Assembly (NCBI RefSeq): GCF_042743185.1
Contig: NZ_JBHYMS010000043.1
Coordinates: 6,093 to 70,092, forward strand
Reading direction: 5' to 3'
DNA length: 64,000 bases
From: Inquilinus sp042743185
GTDB lineage: Bacteria > Pseudomonadota > Alphaproteobacteria > DSM-16000 > Inquilinaceae
Under the pieces are notes generated by a model. It was not told the origin of the DNA. It did not search any database and was given only the letters and a program-made list of their open reading frames with translations. The position numbers and the translations under genes are program-made. Shown piece after piece: positions 43,920-52,099 of this stretch (the stretch's first letter is position 1; each line of letters begins with the position of its first letter).

Positions 43920-45197
43920 CTACTTCGCCTTGAACTTATCGAGGATGGCTTGCTCGCGGGCGGCTGCCGCGCTCAGCGCGTCGTCGATCGGCTGGTCCTG
44001 CAGCAGCACGCCGTTGATCATATCGATCGAGACCTGGCGCTGGGCCGTCTCATCGACCATCGGCGGCGTTGCCGCGTAGTCGAGCGCACGGATGAAGGGG
44101 CCGTAGATCGGGTCCTTGATATTGGCTTCGGTCAGCGCCACGGCGCGGCGGGCCGGCAGTTCGCCGACCTTCTCCAGCCAGATCGCCATCGCCTTCTCGG
44201 ACGAGAGGAACGCAAGGAACTTCTGGGCCGCCGCCAGCCTCTCGCCCTCCGCCGACGCACCGATGGCGTTGGCGAAATAGCTGCCGAAATTGGCCCGCTT
44301 GCCGTCATGGGTGGGCAGCTCCGCGACGCCCCATTCGAAGCCCTGGATCGTCTTGTAGGAGGCGACGCGGAATGTTCCGTCGACCACCATGCCGGCGAGA
44401 CCGGCGCGGAACGCCGCTTGGCCCTCGTCCATGAAACCCGCTTGGCCGACGTGATGCGCCTTCTGCAGACCCGTGTAGAATTCGAGCGACTTTCTACCGG
44501 CCTCGGTGTTGTAGGCGACCTTGCTGCCGTCCGCCGAATAGGACTCGCCGCCATACTGACGGACGAGGATCTCGCGCCACCAATTGTGGTCCTGCCGCGC
44601 AATATCGAGCGCGATGCCGACCTGCTGGTAGTTTCCGGCCGCGTCGCGCTTGACGATCGCCTTGGCGGCCGCGACGAGCTCGTCCAGCGTCTGCGGAGGC
44701 TTCTCCGGGTCGAGCCCGGCCTCTTGGAACAGGTTCTTGTTATAGAAAAGCGCCATGGCGCGCACAGCCGTCGGCAGGCCGTAATATTGGCCGTCGCGCT
44801 TCATCGCCGAGACGATGGGGAAGAAGTCCCGTTCGATCTCCTCATCCTTGAACGCCGCCTTCGACAACGGCTGGATCAGCTTGCCCGCGATGAACGTGTC
44901 GAGCCAGCCATAGAAAAGCTGCATCACCTCAGGGTCGCGCCCGGCCATCTTGGCCGCGATCAGCCGCGTCTGGTAATCGGCGTAGGGAAAGGTCATCTGC
45001 TTGACCGTGATGTCGGGATTCTCGGCCTCAAATTGCTTGATCAGCTCAGTCATCGCCTGGACGCGGGTGTCGAAGACGTACTGCCAGTACTGAATCTCGA
45101 CCGCGTGCACCCGGCTGGAGACGAACGCGAAAACGCCAAAGGCCGCGGCCAAGAGCGACCGACGAATCGAGGATCGGGCGATTGCCGACAAGCTCAT
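43920..45197 (-). CDS. CUT1 ABC transporter solute-binding protein
   Basis: A protein of 425 residues with a signal peptide (residues 1-32, ending RVHA). The mature part begins VEIQYWQYVFDTRVQAMTELIKQFEAENPDITV, a family 1 pattern, and continues VMQLFYGWLDTFIAG, YYGLPTAVRAMALFYNKNLFQEAGLDPEKPPQTLDEL. It binds an unknown ligand in the periplasm. GGGAGG lies 7 bases before ATG 45197. A LacI-type palindrome is 41 bases upstream of the start. Confidence 0.92.
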   Translation of the reverse strand: MSLSAIARSSIRRSLLAAAFGVFAFVSSRVHAVEIQYWQYVFDTRVQAMTELIKQFEAENPDITVKQMTFPYADYQTRLIAAKMAGRDPEVMQLFYGWLDTFIAGKLIQPLSKAAFKDEEIERDFFPIVSAMKRDGQYYGLPTAVRAMALFYNKNLFQEAGLDPEKPPQTLDELVAAAKAIVKRDAAGNYQQVGIALDIARQDHNWWREILVRQYGGESYSADGSKVAYNTEAGRKSLEFYTGLQKAHHVGQAGFMDEGQAAFRAGLAGMVVDGTFRVASYKTIQGFEWGVAELPTHDGKRANFGSYFANAIGASAEGERLAAAQKFLAFLSSEKAMAIWLEKVGELPARRAVALTEANIKDPIYGPFIRALDYAATPPMVDETAQRQVSIDMINGVLLQDQPIDDALSAAAAREQAILDKFKAK

Positions 45198-45238
45198 CAG
45201 GGTTCCTCCCGTGCCAGAATCATTTTGCTCGCATTTAA

Positions 45239-45250
45239 GCAAGCGCTTGC
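45239..45250. promoter_or_regulatory. LacI-type operator O1 (importer side)
   Basis: GCAAGCGCTTGC, a perfect 12-bp palindrome with the central CG of LacI/PurR-family operators. It is 41 bases upstream of the solute-binding protein start. An identical copy lies 145 bases away at 45384. Confidence 0.75.
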
Positions 45251-45383
45251 GTAGCGCGAGGTATCGTACGTGAGCGTTGGCGTTTGTCAACTGAGGCCAT
45301 ATCAGCTAAATCTGGCTATTCGTCGGCCGTTTTGGCCGTTTCCACAGACCGATTCCGTGAGTGGCTCCAGGTGCATGAGAGAA

Positions 45384-45395
45384 GCAAGCGCTTGC
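45384..45395. promoter_or_regulatory. LacI-type operator O2 (regulator side)
   Basis: An identical GCAAGCGCTTGC palindrome, 11 bases before ATG 45407 of the LacI gene. It would overlap the transcription or translation start of the regulator, which fits autoregulation and possible looping with O1. Confidence 0.75.
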
Positions 45396-45406
45396 ATCAA
45401 ATCACG

Positions 45407-46429
45407 ATGAATCTGAAGACGCTCGCCCTTGAGCTCGGTCTTTCGCAATCCACTGTGAGCCGAGCTCTACGGTCCCATCCCAGCATTCCGGAGACGACGC
45501 GGCGGCGGGTCGTTGCCGCCGCCGAAGCCGCCGGGTACCGGCCGAACGCGCGGGCGCGCAGCCTCGCGATCGGCCGGGCCGAGGCGATCGGGCTCGTCTT
45601 CCCGCTCGAGCGGCTTCAACTGCCCGAGACCAATTTCGTGGATGTGCTGGCGGGCATCTCGACCGCTGTCACGCGCCGCAACTACAGCCTGCTGCTGGCG
45701 CCGTTCGAGGATGATGAGGCAGCTATCCTGCGCAAGCTGGCGTCATCAAAGGCCGTCGACGGCGTCATCATCACGCGCCCCCTCGTCGACGATCCGCGCA
45801 TCGCCCTGCTGAACCAGCTTCGCCTGCCCTTCGTCGTGCATGGCCGCAGCGAGGTGAAGGAGCCCTATTCCTTCGTCGACACGGACAACGATACGTCGTT
45901 TGAACGCTTGACGAGTCTGCTCCTCGATTACGGACATCGGCGCATCGTGGCCATAAATGGCCTCGAGAAGTTCCGTTACGCCGCGGCACGCGCCGCGGCC
46001 TTCCTGCGCGCCTTCGCCGCTCGCGGGCTGGCCCCGCTGCCGGATGCCATCGAGTTCGTCTCGATGACGGAAGCCACGGGCTACGAAACCGCAAGGCGCC
46101 GGCTCGACGGCCGAGAGCGGCCGACCGCCTTTGTCTGCGGGTCGGTCTTTCAAGCCCGCGGCGTCTATCGCGCCATAAGTGAGCATGGGCTGAAGATCGG
46201 GGCCGACGTTTCGGTGGTCTGCCATGATGACGGCGTCAGGGGATGCAGCGCCGCCGAGTTTGCACCGCCGCTGACGGCAACTGCGACCTCGATCCGCGGC
46301 GCGGGCGAACGGCTCGCCCTGATCCTGATCGAGCTGATCGAAAAGAACGTCTCGGAACCCATCCGTGAGATCCTGCCCTTCGAACTCATCCTGCGCGATT
46401 CCGTAGCCTTGGCGCAGCCGCAACCCTAG
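45407..46429 (+). CDS. LacI-family transcriptional regulator
   Basis: A protein of 340 residues. The HTH is MNLKTLALELGLSQSTVSRALRSHPSIPETTRRRVVAAAEAAGYRPN, and a type 1 periplasmic-binding-like sensor follows (AIGLVFPLERL, DGVIITRPLVDDPRIALL, VDTDNDTSFERLTSLLLDYGHRRI). ATG 45407 starts exactly at the HTH; longer frames from 45284 would add residues across operator O2. It has no clear Shine-Dalgarno. It is divergent from the importer operon and very likely represses it until an inducer, perhaps the transported compound, binds. Confidence 0.9.
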   Translation: MNLKTLALELGLSQSTVSRALRSHPSIPETTRRRVVAAAEAAGYRPNARARSLAIGRAEAIGLVFPLERLQLPETNFVDVLAGISTAVTRRNYSLLLAPFEDDEAAILRKLASSKAVDGVIITRPLVDDPRIALLNQLRLPFVVHGRSEVKEPYSFVDTDNDTSFERLTSLLLDYGHRRIVAINGLEKFRYAAARAAAFLRAFAARGLAPLPDAIEFVSMTEATGYETARRRLDGRERPTAFVCGSVFQARGVYRAISEHGLKIGADVSVVCHDDGVRGCSAAEFAPPLTATATSIRGAGERLALILIELIEKNVSEPIREILPFELILRDSVALAQPQP

Positions 46430-46495
46430 GGCCGGGCGCGCTCGCTGCTTTATGCGGTGAAGTCGATGCCTGGAAGGATGCGCGCCGCCCTGCCC

Positions 46496-47524
46496 TCACC
46501 GCTCCCGCGCCGCCCCCTCCGGCGGGCGGTCGATCAGCCGTTCGATCTCCGCCATCGCCTCGGCCGGCAGCGGTCCCTTCTCCAGCGCGCCGACATTCTC
46601 CCGCACCTGCGCCACCGACCGGAAACCGGGGATCGGCAGGGTGCGCGGCGACCTGGACCAGAGCCAGGCGAGCGCCCCCTGGGCCGGGCTGCGGCCGTCG
46701 GCGGCGAGCAAGTGCCGGATCCGCTCCAGCTTCTCGGCGAAGCCCGGCACGACCCGGCCGTCCTTGAAATAGTCCATCCAGCCGAGGGTGTTGGACCGGA
46801 CGTCGCCCGCCGGCAGCACCTGCCCGGCCGCGAATTTGCCGGTCAGCAGCCCCATGGCCAGCGGCGAGCGGTTGATCGAGATCAGCCCGTGCCGTTCGGC
46901 CACGCCGGACATGGTCGGCGCGTCGAAGAACAGGTTCATGCCGTGCTGCACGGCGACGAAGCCATCCCGCCCGGCATGGGCCGCCGCCCGCTCCGGGTAG
47001 TCGGTGCTCCAGCCATAGGCGCCGATGGCGCCGCCGACGCGGAGGGCGTCGAGTTCGTCGAACACCTCGCCGGCCCGGTCGATCGCCATCGAGTTCAGGT
47101 GCAGCTGCACCAGGTCCAGCCGGTCGCGCCGCAGCCGGCGCCGCGATGCGTCCACCGCGCTGCGCACCTCGCGGCGCAGGTCGCCGTCCTCGATGCTGCC
47201 GCCATACTGCTTGGTGGCGGGGTCGAAGCGATTGCCGAGCTTGGTCGCGATCACGACCTCGTCGCGGCCCTCCAGGGCCTGGCCCAGCACCTCCTCGGAA
47301 TGGCCGGCGCCGTAGACGTCGGCGGTGTCGAAGAACCGGATGCCGAGATCGACGGCGCAATGGATGGCCGCGATCGATTCCGCGTCGTCCACCGCACCAT
47401 AGCCGAGCGGCGTGTCGCCGGCGAAGAACGGGCCGCCGATCGCCCAGCAGCCGAGGCCGAGGCGCGGCACCTCTCGCCTATCCCACAGGCGGATTTGCGT
47501 GGCCGGTTCGGTTTGGTCGGTCAT
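46496..47524 (-). CDS. aldo/keto reductase
   Basis: A protein of 342 residues. AKR features: VPRLGLGCWAIGGPFF, FFDTADVYGAGHSEEVLG (catalytic Asp and Tyr), IATKLGN (Lys), LVQLHLNS (His), and the NADPH-binding ending IPGFRSVAQVRENVGAL. It reduces a carbonyl with NADPH; the substrate is unknown. AAGGGAAG lies 6 bases before ATG 47524. It is divergent from a LysR gene that probably controls it. It lies just beyond the right edge of the LacI/ABC cassette. Confidence 0.9.
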   Translation of the reverse strand: MTDQTEPATQIRLWDRREVPRLGLGCWAIGGPFFAGDTPLGYGAVDDAESIAAIHCAVDLGIRFFDTADVYGAGHSEEVLGQALEGRDEVVIATKLGNRFDPATKQYGGSIEDGDLRREVRSAVDASRRRLRRDRLDLVQLHLNSMAIDRAGEVFDELDALRVGGAIGAYGWSTDYPERAAAHAGRDGFVAVQHGMNLFFDAPTMSGVAERHGLISINRSPLAMGLLTGKFAAGQVLPAGDVRSNTLGWMDYFKDGRVVPGFAEKLERIRHLLAADGRSPAQGALAWLWSRSPRTLPIPGFRSVAQVRENVGALEKGPLPAEAMAEIERLIDRPPEGAARER

Positions 47525-47614
47525 GGCGCTTCCCTTTTCATCATCGAAAAGAATGGGGATCAATGATGGGAAGGCTATCCGCTATGATCCGGGCCCGGAA
47601 CACGCAGCACTGAA

Positions 47615-48478
47615 ATGAGCGTTGCAGGAATGAAAAGCCCGGTCGATTGGGAGGACATCCGCCTGTTCCTGGCCGTGGCCCGCGGCGAGGGCTTGAGCGC
47701 CGCGGCCCGCCAGGCGGGATCGAGCCCGGCCACGCTGGGGCGCCGGATGACGGCGCTGGAGCGCAGCCTGGGCCAGCGCCTGTTCGTCCGGGAGCGGCTG
47801 GGCTACCGCCTGACCGAGCCGGGGCGCCAGTTCCTGGTCCAGGCGGAGGAGATGGAGGCGGCCGCCACCGGCATCGAGCGCTGGCGCGACGGCCTGTCGC
47901 CGCGCCGCACCGTGCGGATCTCGGCCGGGACATGGACCTCCTGGTTCCTGGCCCGGCACATCGATGCGCTGTGGTCGCCCGGCGAGGCCTGGACGATCGA
48001 CTTCGTCGCCGCCAACGCCCGGCTCGACATCGCCCGCGGCCAAGCGGACATCGGTGTGCGCAACCGGCGGCCGGAGGAGCCGTGGCTGGCCGGGCGGCGG
48101 ACCGGCGACATCGCCTTCGCCGTCTATGGCCGGCGCGGCGGCGACCTGGAGGAGCGCTGGATCGGCGTCACCGGTGACGGCACCGTCACCCCCTCGGCCC
48201 GCTGGGTGGCGGAACGGTACGCCGCCGCCATCGTCGCTCGCGGCAACGATCCACGGCTGATCCTGGACCTGCTGCACCGCGGTGTCGGCCGGGCGGTGCT
48301 GCCCTGCTTCGTCGGCGACGCCGATCCGGATCTCGACCGGCTGCAGGAGGTGGAGGAGCTGCGTCACCAGCAATGGCTGGTGCTGCACCAGGACGAACGG
48401 CGCCACCCTGCGGTGCGCGCCGTGATCGAGCGCATCGTCCGGCTGATGCGGGACAACCGGGCGCTATTGCGCGGCTAG
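47615..48478 (+). CDS. LysR-family transcriptional regulator
   Basis: A protein of 287 residues. The HTH is DWEDIRLFLAVARGEGLSAAARQAGSSPATLGRRMTALE near residue 10. The effector domain is short and diverged (VRISAGTWTSWFLARHI, LDIARGQADIGVRNR). The 90-base gap to the divergent reductase contains an imperfect inverted repeat (CTTCCC-TTTT-CATCAT / ATGATGGGAAG, 47529-47573) that may be its binding site. It ends overlapping the TetR gene by 4 bases. Confidence 0.87.
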   Translation: MSVAGMKSPVDWEDIRLFLAVARGEGLSAAARQAGSSPATLGRRMTALERSLGQRLFVRERLGYRLTEPGRQFLVQAEEMEAAATGIERWRDGLSPRRTVRISAGTWTSWFLARHIDALWSPGEAWTIDFVAANARLDIARGQADIGVRNRRPEEPWLAGRRTGDIAFAVYGRRGGDLEERWIGVTGDGTVTPSARWVAERYAAAIVARGNDPRLILDLLHRGVGRAVLPCFVGDADPDLDRLQEVEELRHQQWLVLHQDERRHPAVRAVIERIVRLMRDNRALLRG

Positions 48479-49125
48479 GTATCCGCCGCCAGTCCCATGG
48501 CGTTGCCGGACAGGAGGCCGTCGACCCAGCCATTGGCGATGCGCACGGCGTCGTCCGGCGTGAACACCGAGGGGTCGAGGCAGAGCTCGAGCCACAGCCC
48601 GTCGAGCATGGCGGTGAAGGCCAGCGCCGCCAGCACCGTGTCGACCCGGCGCTGGCGGGCGCCGACAGCCTCGGCGATCAGCCCTTCGAGCCGACTGCGA
48701 TAGGCGGCGTAGACATCGCGGTGGATCCGGCGGATCGCCTCGTCGCGGCGCACCAGGGCCCAGAAGGACAGCCAGATCGACAGCAGGTCGGGGTCCAGCA
48801 CCGGCGGCCGGAAGCTGGCGTCGATGAAAGCGCGCAGCCGCGCCTCGGGCGCCGAATCCGCCGCGTCCAAGGCGACGGTCAGGGTCTCGGCCACGTGGCT
48901 GCCGATGAAACGGTAGGTCTCGGCGATCAGGGTGTCGATGCCGCCGAAATAATGGCGCACCAGCCCGGGCGACACGCCGGCGCGGGCGCAGACCTCGCGC
49001 ACGGAGGTGGCCGCGTGGCCGCGTTCGGCCAGGCATCGGGCCGTGGCTTCGATCAGCGCCCGGCGTCGCACCGCCGGCAGTTCGCGCGTGAACTTCGCGC
49101 GCGGCCCTGGTTTATGGTCGGGCAC
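48475..49125 (-). CDS. TetR-family transcriptional regulator, BetI-like
   Basis: A protein of 216 residues from GTG 49125. The TetR HTH is RRRALIEATARCLAERGHAATSVREVCARAGVSPGLVRHYFGG near residue 20. The C-terminal ligand domain (DPDLLSIWLSFWALVRRDEAIRRIHRDVYAAYR) resembles BetI-type regulators of choline/betaine genes. Starts further upstream (TTG 49167) would lie inside a terminator hairpin. No bet genes are present, so the target is unknown. It converges on the LysR gene. Confidence 0.82.
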   Translation of the reverse strand: MPDHKPGPRAKFTRELPAVRRRALIEATARCLAERGHAATSVREVCARAGVSPGLVRHYFGGIDTLIAETYRFIGSHVAETLTVALDAADSAPEARLRAFIDASFRPPVLDPDLLSIWLSFWALVRRDEAIRRIHRDVYAAYRSRLEGLIAEAVGARQRRVDTVLAALAFTAMLDGLWLELCLDPSVFTPDDAVRIANGWVDGLLSGNAMGLAADT

Positions 49126-49166
49126 GCGATCGGATGGGGCGGAGCGGGGCCCGGCCACGAAAGGCA

Positions 49167-49192
49167 ACGGCCCGGGGTTTCCCCCGGGCCGT
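49167..49192 (-). terminator. intrinsic terminator of the cold-shock gene
   Basis: A perfect 11-bp GC stem (ACGGCCCGGGG / CCCCGGGCCGT, loop TTTC) begins 8 bases after the cold-shock gene stop. On the minus strand it is followed by TTGCCTTT. Confidence 0.75.
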
Positions 49193-49200
49193 GTCCGTCG

Positions 49201-49803
49201 TCACAGCAGCTGGACGGCTTCCGCCATCGGGCCCTTCTGGCCCATGCGGACCGTCAGGCGAACCCGCTGCTCGCTGTTCAGGCTCGGCAGGCCGGCCTTC
49301 TGCAGGGCGCGCGAGGCGACGTAGACGTCCTTGCCGCCGTCGTCCGGCGTCACGAACCCGAAGCCCTTCTCTGCATTGAAGAACTTCACCGTGCCCTCGA
49401 CCTCGGTCGCCGGGCCGCTGAAGCCGCCGCGATCGCCGCCGAAGCCGCCACCACCACCACCACCGAAGCCGCCACGGCCGCCACCGTCGCCGAAGCGGCT
49501 CGGGCGGAAGCCGCCGCCGCCACCGCCGGCCGGCGGGGCACCGAGCTCCTCAATGCGATGGATCACCGCGACCTGCGGGCCCTTCTGACCTTCCGCGATG
49601 TCGCAGACGATCTTCGTGCCCTCATACATTTCGCGATGGCCGGACTGTTCCACGACCGAGGCGTGCAGGAACGCATCCGGCGAACCGTCCGTCACCTGGA
49701 CGAAGCCGAAGCCCTTCGTCGGGTTGAACCACTTGACCACTGCCGTCACGTCACGGCGATATTCGCCGCCTCCGACGCGCGGCGGATGACGTCGGTTCAT
49801 CAT
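49201..49803 (-). CDS. two-domain cold-shock protein with Gly-rich linker
   Basis: A protein of 200 residues with two cold-shock domains. The first (residues 15-85) has the RNP-like motifs VVKWFNPTKGFGFVQV and DAFLHASVV. The second (135-200) has GTVKFFNAEKGFGFVTPDDGGKDVYVAS. The linker is 45 residues of Gly/Arg/Phe low complexity (GGGGGGF, GGGRGGFGGGGGG), like RGG boxes, which could bind RNA or drive condensation. ATG 49803 (or 49800) follows GGAG. A long untranslated leader lies upstream. Dual-CSD proteins are common in alphaproteobacteria, but the RGG-like linker is notable. Confidence 0.9.
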   Translation of the reverse strand: MMNRRHPPRVGGGEYRRDVTAVVKWFNPTKGFGFVQVTDGSPDAFLHASVVEQSGHREMYEGTKIVCDIAEGQKGPQVAVIHRIEELGAPPAGGGGGGFRPSRFGDGGGRGGFGGGGGGGFGGDRGGFSGPATEVEGTVKFFNAEKGFGFVTPDDGGKDVYVASRALQKAGLPSLNSEQRVRLTVRMGQKGPMAEAVQLL

Positions 49804-50096
49804 TGAACTGAAACTCCAAGAGAAAGTGCTGCACCAGGACCAAGGGTGCGGCTTCCGCGAGCGGAAACCAAACTCTGTCCGCTCGCAACCGGCTGCGCAC
49901 CGGTGCTGGACGGTCTGAACGTTTTTGTCGAGACGACCATTCGTTACCTGAGACAACCAGCCCGCGCGTGATGACCACCCGCGGGCGAAGTAACGTCTCT
50001 CTACCCCTCAGCCGAGCCTACAGAAGACACCCGGACGAACTATAACCTCAGGCCGCGCGCCTTGACCATAGGCGTCGCACCGGGCCGAGAGAGAAT
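49804..50096 (-). other. leader and promoter region of the cold-shock gene
   Basis: About 290 non-coding bases. A minus-strand TTATAG (50040-50045) is a candidate -10, which would give a leader of roughly 230 bases. Long structured leaders that sense temperature are typical of cold-shock mRNAs. The -35 is not clear. Confidence 0.4.
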
Positions 50097-50122
50097 CTTT
50101 CGCAGCGCTATTCGGGCGAAAG
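50097..50122 (-). terminator. hairpin terminator after iolG
   Basis: CTTTCGC (50097-50103) pairs with GCGAAAG (50116-50122) directly after the iolG stop; on the minus strand ATTCTCTCTC follows. It is a moderate intrinsic terminator. Confidence 0.5.
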
Positions 50123-51109
50123 TCAGCGCGACAGCCGCACCGGGGCGCCGGTCTTGACCGACTCCCAGGCCGCGTCGGCAAGCAGCAGGGCTCGTTTCCC
50201 GTCCTCGCCGCCGGCCCGGGGCGCCCGCCCCTCCAGCACCGCGTCGATGAAGTCGTCGAGCTCGCGCCGATAGGCCTCGGCATAGCGTTCCAGGAAGAAG
50301 TGCAGCGGCTTGTCCCGCACCACACCGTCGGCGCCGGCATATTCCACCGTGGTCGCCGCCCGGTTCTCGGCCCGCAGCATGCCGAGCGAGCCGAAGGCCT
50401 CGACCCGCTGGTCGTAGCCGTAGACGGCGCGGCGGCTGTTCGAGATCTGGGCGATGGCGCCGCCCGCGGTCTTCAGCGTCACCACCGCGGTGTCGACGTC
50501 GCCCTCGGCGCCGATCGCCGGGTCGACCAGGTTGCTGGCCGTCGCATAGATCTCCACCGGCTCCTCGCCCAGCAGCCAGCGAGCGATGTCGAAATCGTGG
50601 ATCATCATGTCGCGGAACAGCCCGCCGGAGACGCGGATGTAGCTGGCCGGCGGCGGGCCGGGGTCACGGCTGGTGATCGCCACTAGCTCGACCTTGCCGA
50701 TGCGGCCCTCGGCGATGCCGGCATGGACCGCCTCGAAGCTGGGGTCGAAGCGCCGGTTGAAGCCGAGCGCCAGCGGCACGCCGGCCTGGGCGACGATGTC
50801 GAGGCAGCCCTCGACCCGGGCGCTGTCGAGGTCGATCGGCTTCTCGCAGAAGATCGCCTTGCCGGCCTTGGCCGCGGCCTCGATCAGGTCGGCATGGGTG
50901 TCGGTCGAGCTGGCGATCACCACCGCGTCGGCGCCGTCCAGCGCGGCCAGCCCGTCGCCGACCGCGGCGCCGTGCTGCTTGGCCAGCGCCTCGGCGGCCT
51001 CGTGATGCACGTCGACCACCGCCACCAGCTGGGTGCGCGGATTCCGGGCGATGTTGTCGGCATGGATCTTCCCGATCCGTCCGGCACCGAACTGGCAGAT
51101 CTTGAGCAT
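50123..51109 (-). CDS. iolG: myo-inositol 2-dehydrogenase
   Basis: A protein of 328 residues of the Gfo/Idh/MocA family. The NAD site is CQFGAGRIGKIHADNI, the catalytic lysine is in FCEKPIDLD, and GGLFRDMMIHDFDIARWLLGEE holds the substrate-binding His/Asp pair. It oxidises myo-inositol to 2-keto-myo-inositol, the first step of inositol catabolism. AAGGGAG lies just before ATG 51109. It is divergent from iolBCDE, sharing the control region with the IolR-like site. Confidence 0.92.
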   Translation of the reverse strand: MLKICQFGAGRIGKIHADNIARNPRTQLVAVVDVHHEAAEALAKQHGAAVGDGLAALDGADAVVIASSTDTHADLIEAAAKAGKAIFCEKPIDLDSARVEGCLDIVAQAGVPLALGFNRRFDPSFEAVHAGIAEGRIGKVELVAITSRDPGPPPASYIRVSGGLFRDMMIHDFDIARWLLGEEPVEIYATASNLVDPAIGAEGDVDTAVVTLKTAGGAIAQISNSRRAVYGYDQRVEAFGSLGMLRAENRAATTVEYAGADGVVRDKPLHFFLERYAEAYRRELDDFIDAVLEGRAPRAGGEDGKRALLLADAAWESVKTGAPVRLSR

Positions 51110-51233
51110 GGTTCTCCCTTTCGCGGTGCGCCGGGTCTGCGCCCCGGCATTGGCCCTCGCGACGCGCCGGATCATCGTCCCGGCGGCGGCCGACAGCGAC
51201 AGAAAAATCAGAATTCTGAGGTTGCAGTCAAAT

Positions 51234-51247
51234 GGAATATTTGTTCT
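51234..51247. promoter_or_regulatory. IolR-like operator between iolG and iolB
   Basis: GGAA-TATTTG-TTCT matches, with one mismatch, the GGAA-N6-TTCC consensus of RpiR-type IolR repressors in rhizobia. It lies in the 171-base divergent region, 34 bases before iolB. A TAAT-poor but AT-rich patch around it probably contains the iolB promoter. No iolR gene is in the window. Confidence 0.5.
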
Positions 51248-51280
51248 ATTTGATCGAAATCGCCCTTGGGGAGGACAGCC

Positions 51281-52099
51281 ATGACCCGCCATCTGACCGG
51301 CCACCGCGGCGGCTTCGGCCCGGGGCTGACGCAGATCACCCGCTTCGACGAGCCCGAGGACGACACCGGCATCGCGGTATCCGTACTGAAGCTGGCACCG
51401 GGCGAGAGCCGCGAGATCGAGACCGCGAACGAGACCGCCTGGCTCCTGATGTCCGGCATCGCCGAGGTGACCGTCGACAACAGCACGGTGCGCTTCTCGC
51501 GCGCCTCGCTGTTTGATGAATCGGCCAGCGCCGTGCATGTCGCGGCGGGCGCCCGGGTGCGGCTTTCGGCCCAGGCCGAGGCCGAGTTCACCGTCTACGA
51601 GACGAAGAACGCCAAGCCCTTCCCGTCGCGCCTGTTCCAGCCGGAGGACGTGCCGAACGAGCACCGCGGCAAGGGTCAGGTCGACGATGCCTGCTACCGC
51701 TACGTCCGCACCATCTTCGACCTGCGCAACAGCGACCCGAATGCCGAGCTGGTGCTGGGCGAGGTCGTCACCTTCCCGGGCCGCTGGTCGAGCTATCCGC
51801 CGCACCACCACCCGCAGCCGGAGATCTATCACTACCGCTTCACCGATCCGCGCGGCTACGGCCATGCCGAGCTGGGCGAGACCGTGCTGAAGGTGCGCGC
51901 GAACGACACGATCAAGATCTTCGACGGCTTCGACCACGCGCAATGCGCGGCGCCCGGCTACGGCATGTACTACGCCTGGGTGATCCGGCACCTAGCGGGC
52001 AACCCCTACACCGTGCCGGAATTCACCGAGGAGCACCGCTGGACCATGGACGCCACGGCCGAGTTCTGGCGCCCGGAGGGAGTGTCCCGACATGGCTGA
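51281..52099 (+). CDS. iolB: 5-deoxy-glucuronate isomerase
   Basis: A protein of 272 residues, a double cupin. The metal ligands lie in SSYPPHHHPQPEIYHYRF near residue 180, and the C-terminus holds CAAPGYGMYYAWVIRHLAGNPYTVPEF, a clear IolB block. It converts 5-deoxyglucuronate to 2-deoxy-5-keto-gluconate. GGGGAGG lies 6 bases before ATG 51281. It overlaps iolC by 8 bases. Confidence 0.93.
   Translation: MTRHLTGHRGGFGPGLTQITRFDEPEDDTGIAVSVLKLAPGESREIETANETAWLLMSGIAEVTVDNSTVRFSRASLFDESASAVHVAAGARVRLSAQAEAEFTVYETKNAKPFPSRLFQPEDVPNEHRGKGQVDDACYRYVRTIFDLRNSDPNAELVLGEVVTFPGRWSSYPPHHHPQPEIYHYRFTDPRGYGHAELGETVLKVRANDTIKIFDGFDHAQCAAPGYGMYYAWVIRHLAGNPYTVPEFTEEHRWTMDATAEFWRPEGVSRHG

Noticed and set aside
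46430..46495. A short minus-strand reading ending ILPGIDFTA after the aldo/keto reductase
   Set aside because: Only about 15 codons remain and no parent protein can be named, so a gene remnant is not supported.
48475..49125. betI as a firm gene name
   Set aside because: The C-terminal domain is BetI-like, but no choline or betaine genes are adjacent.
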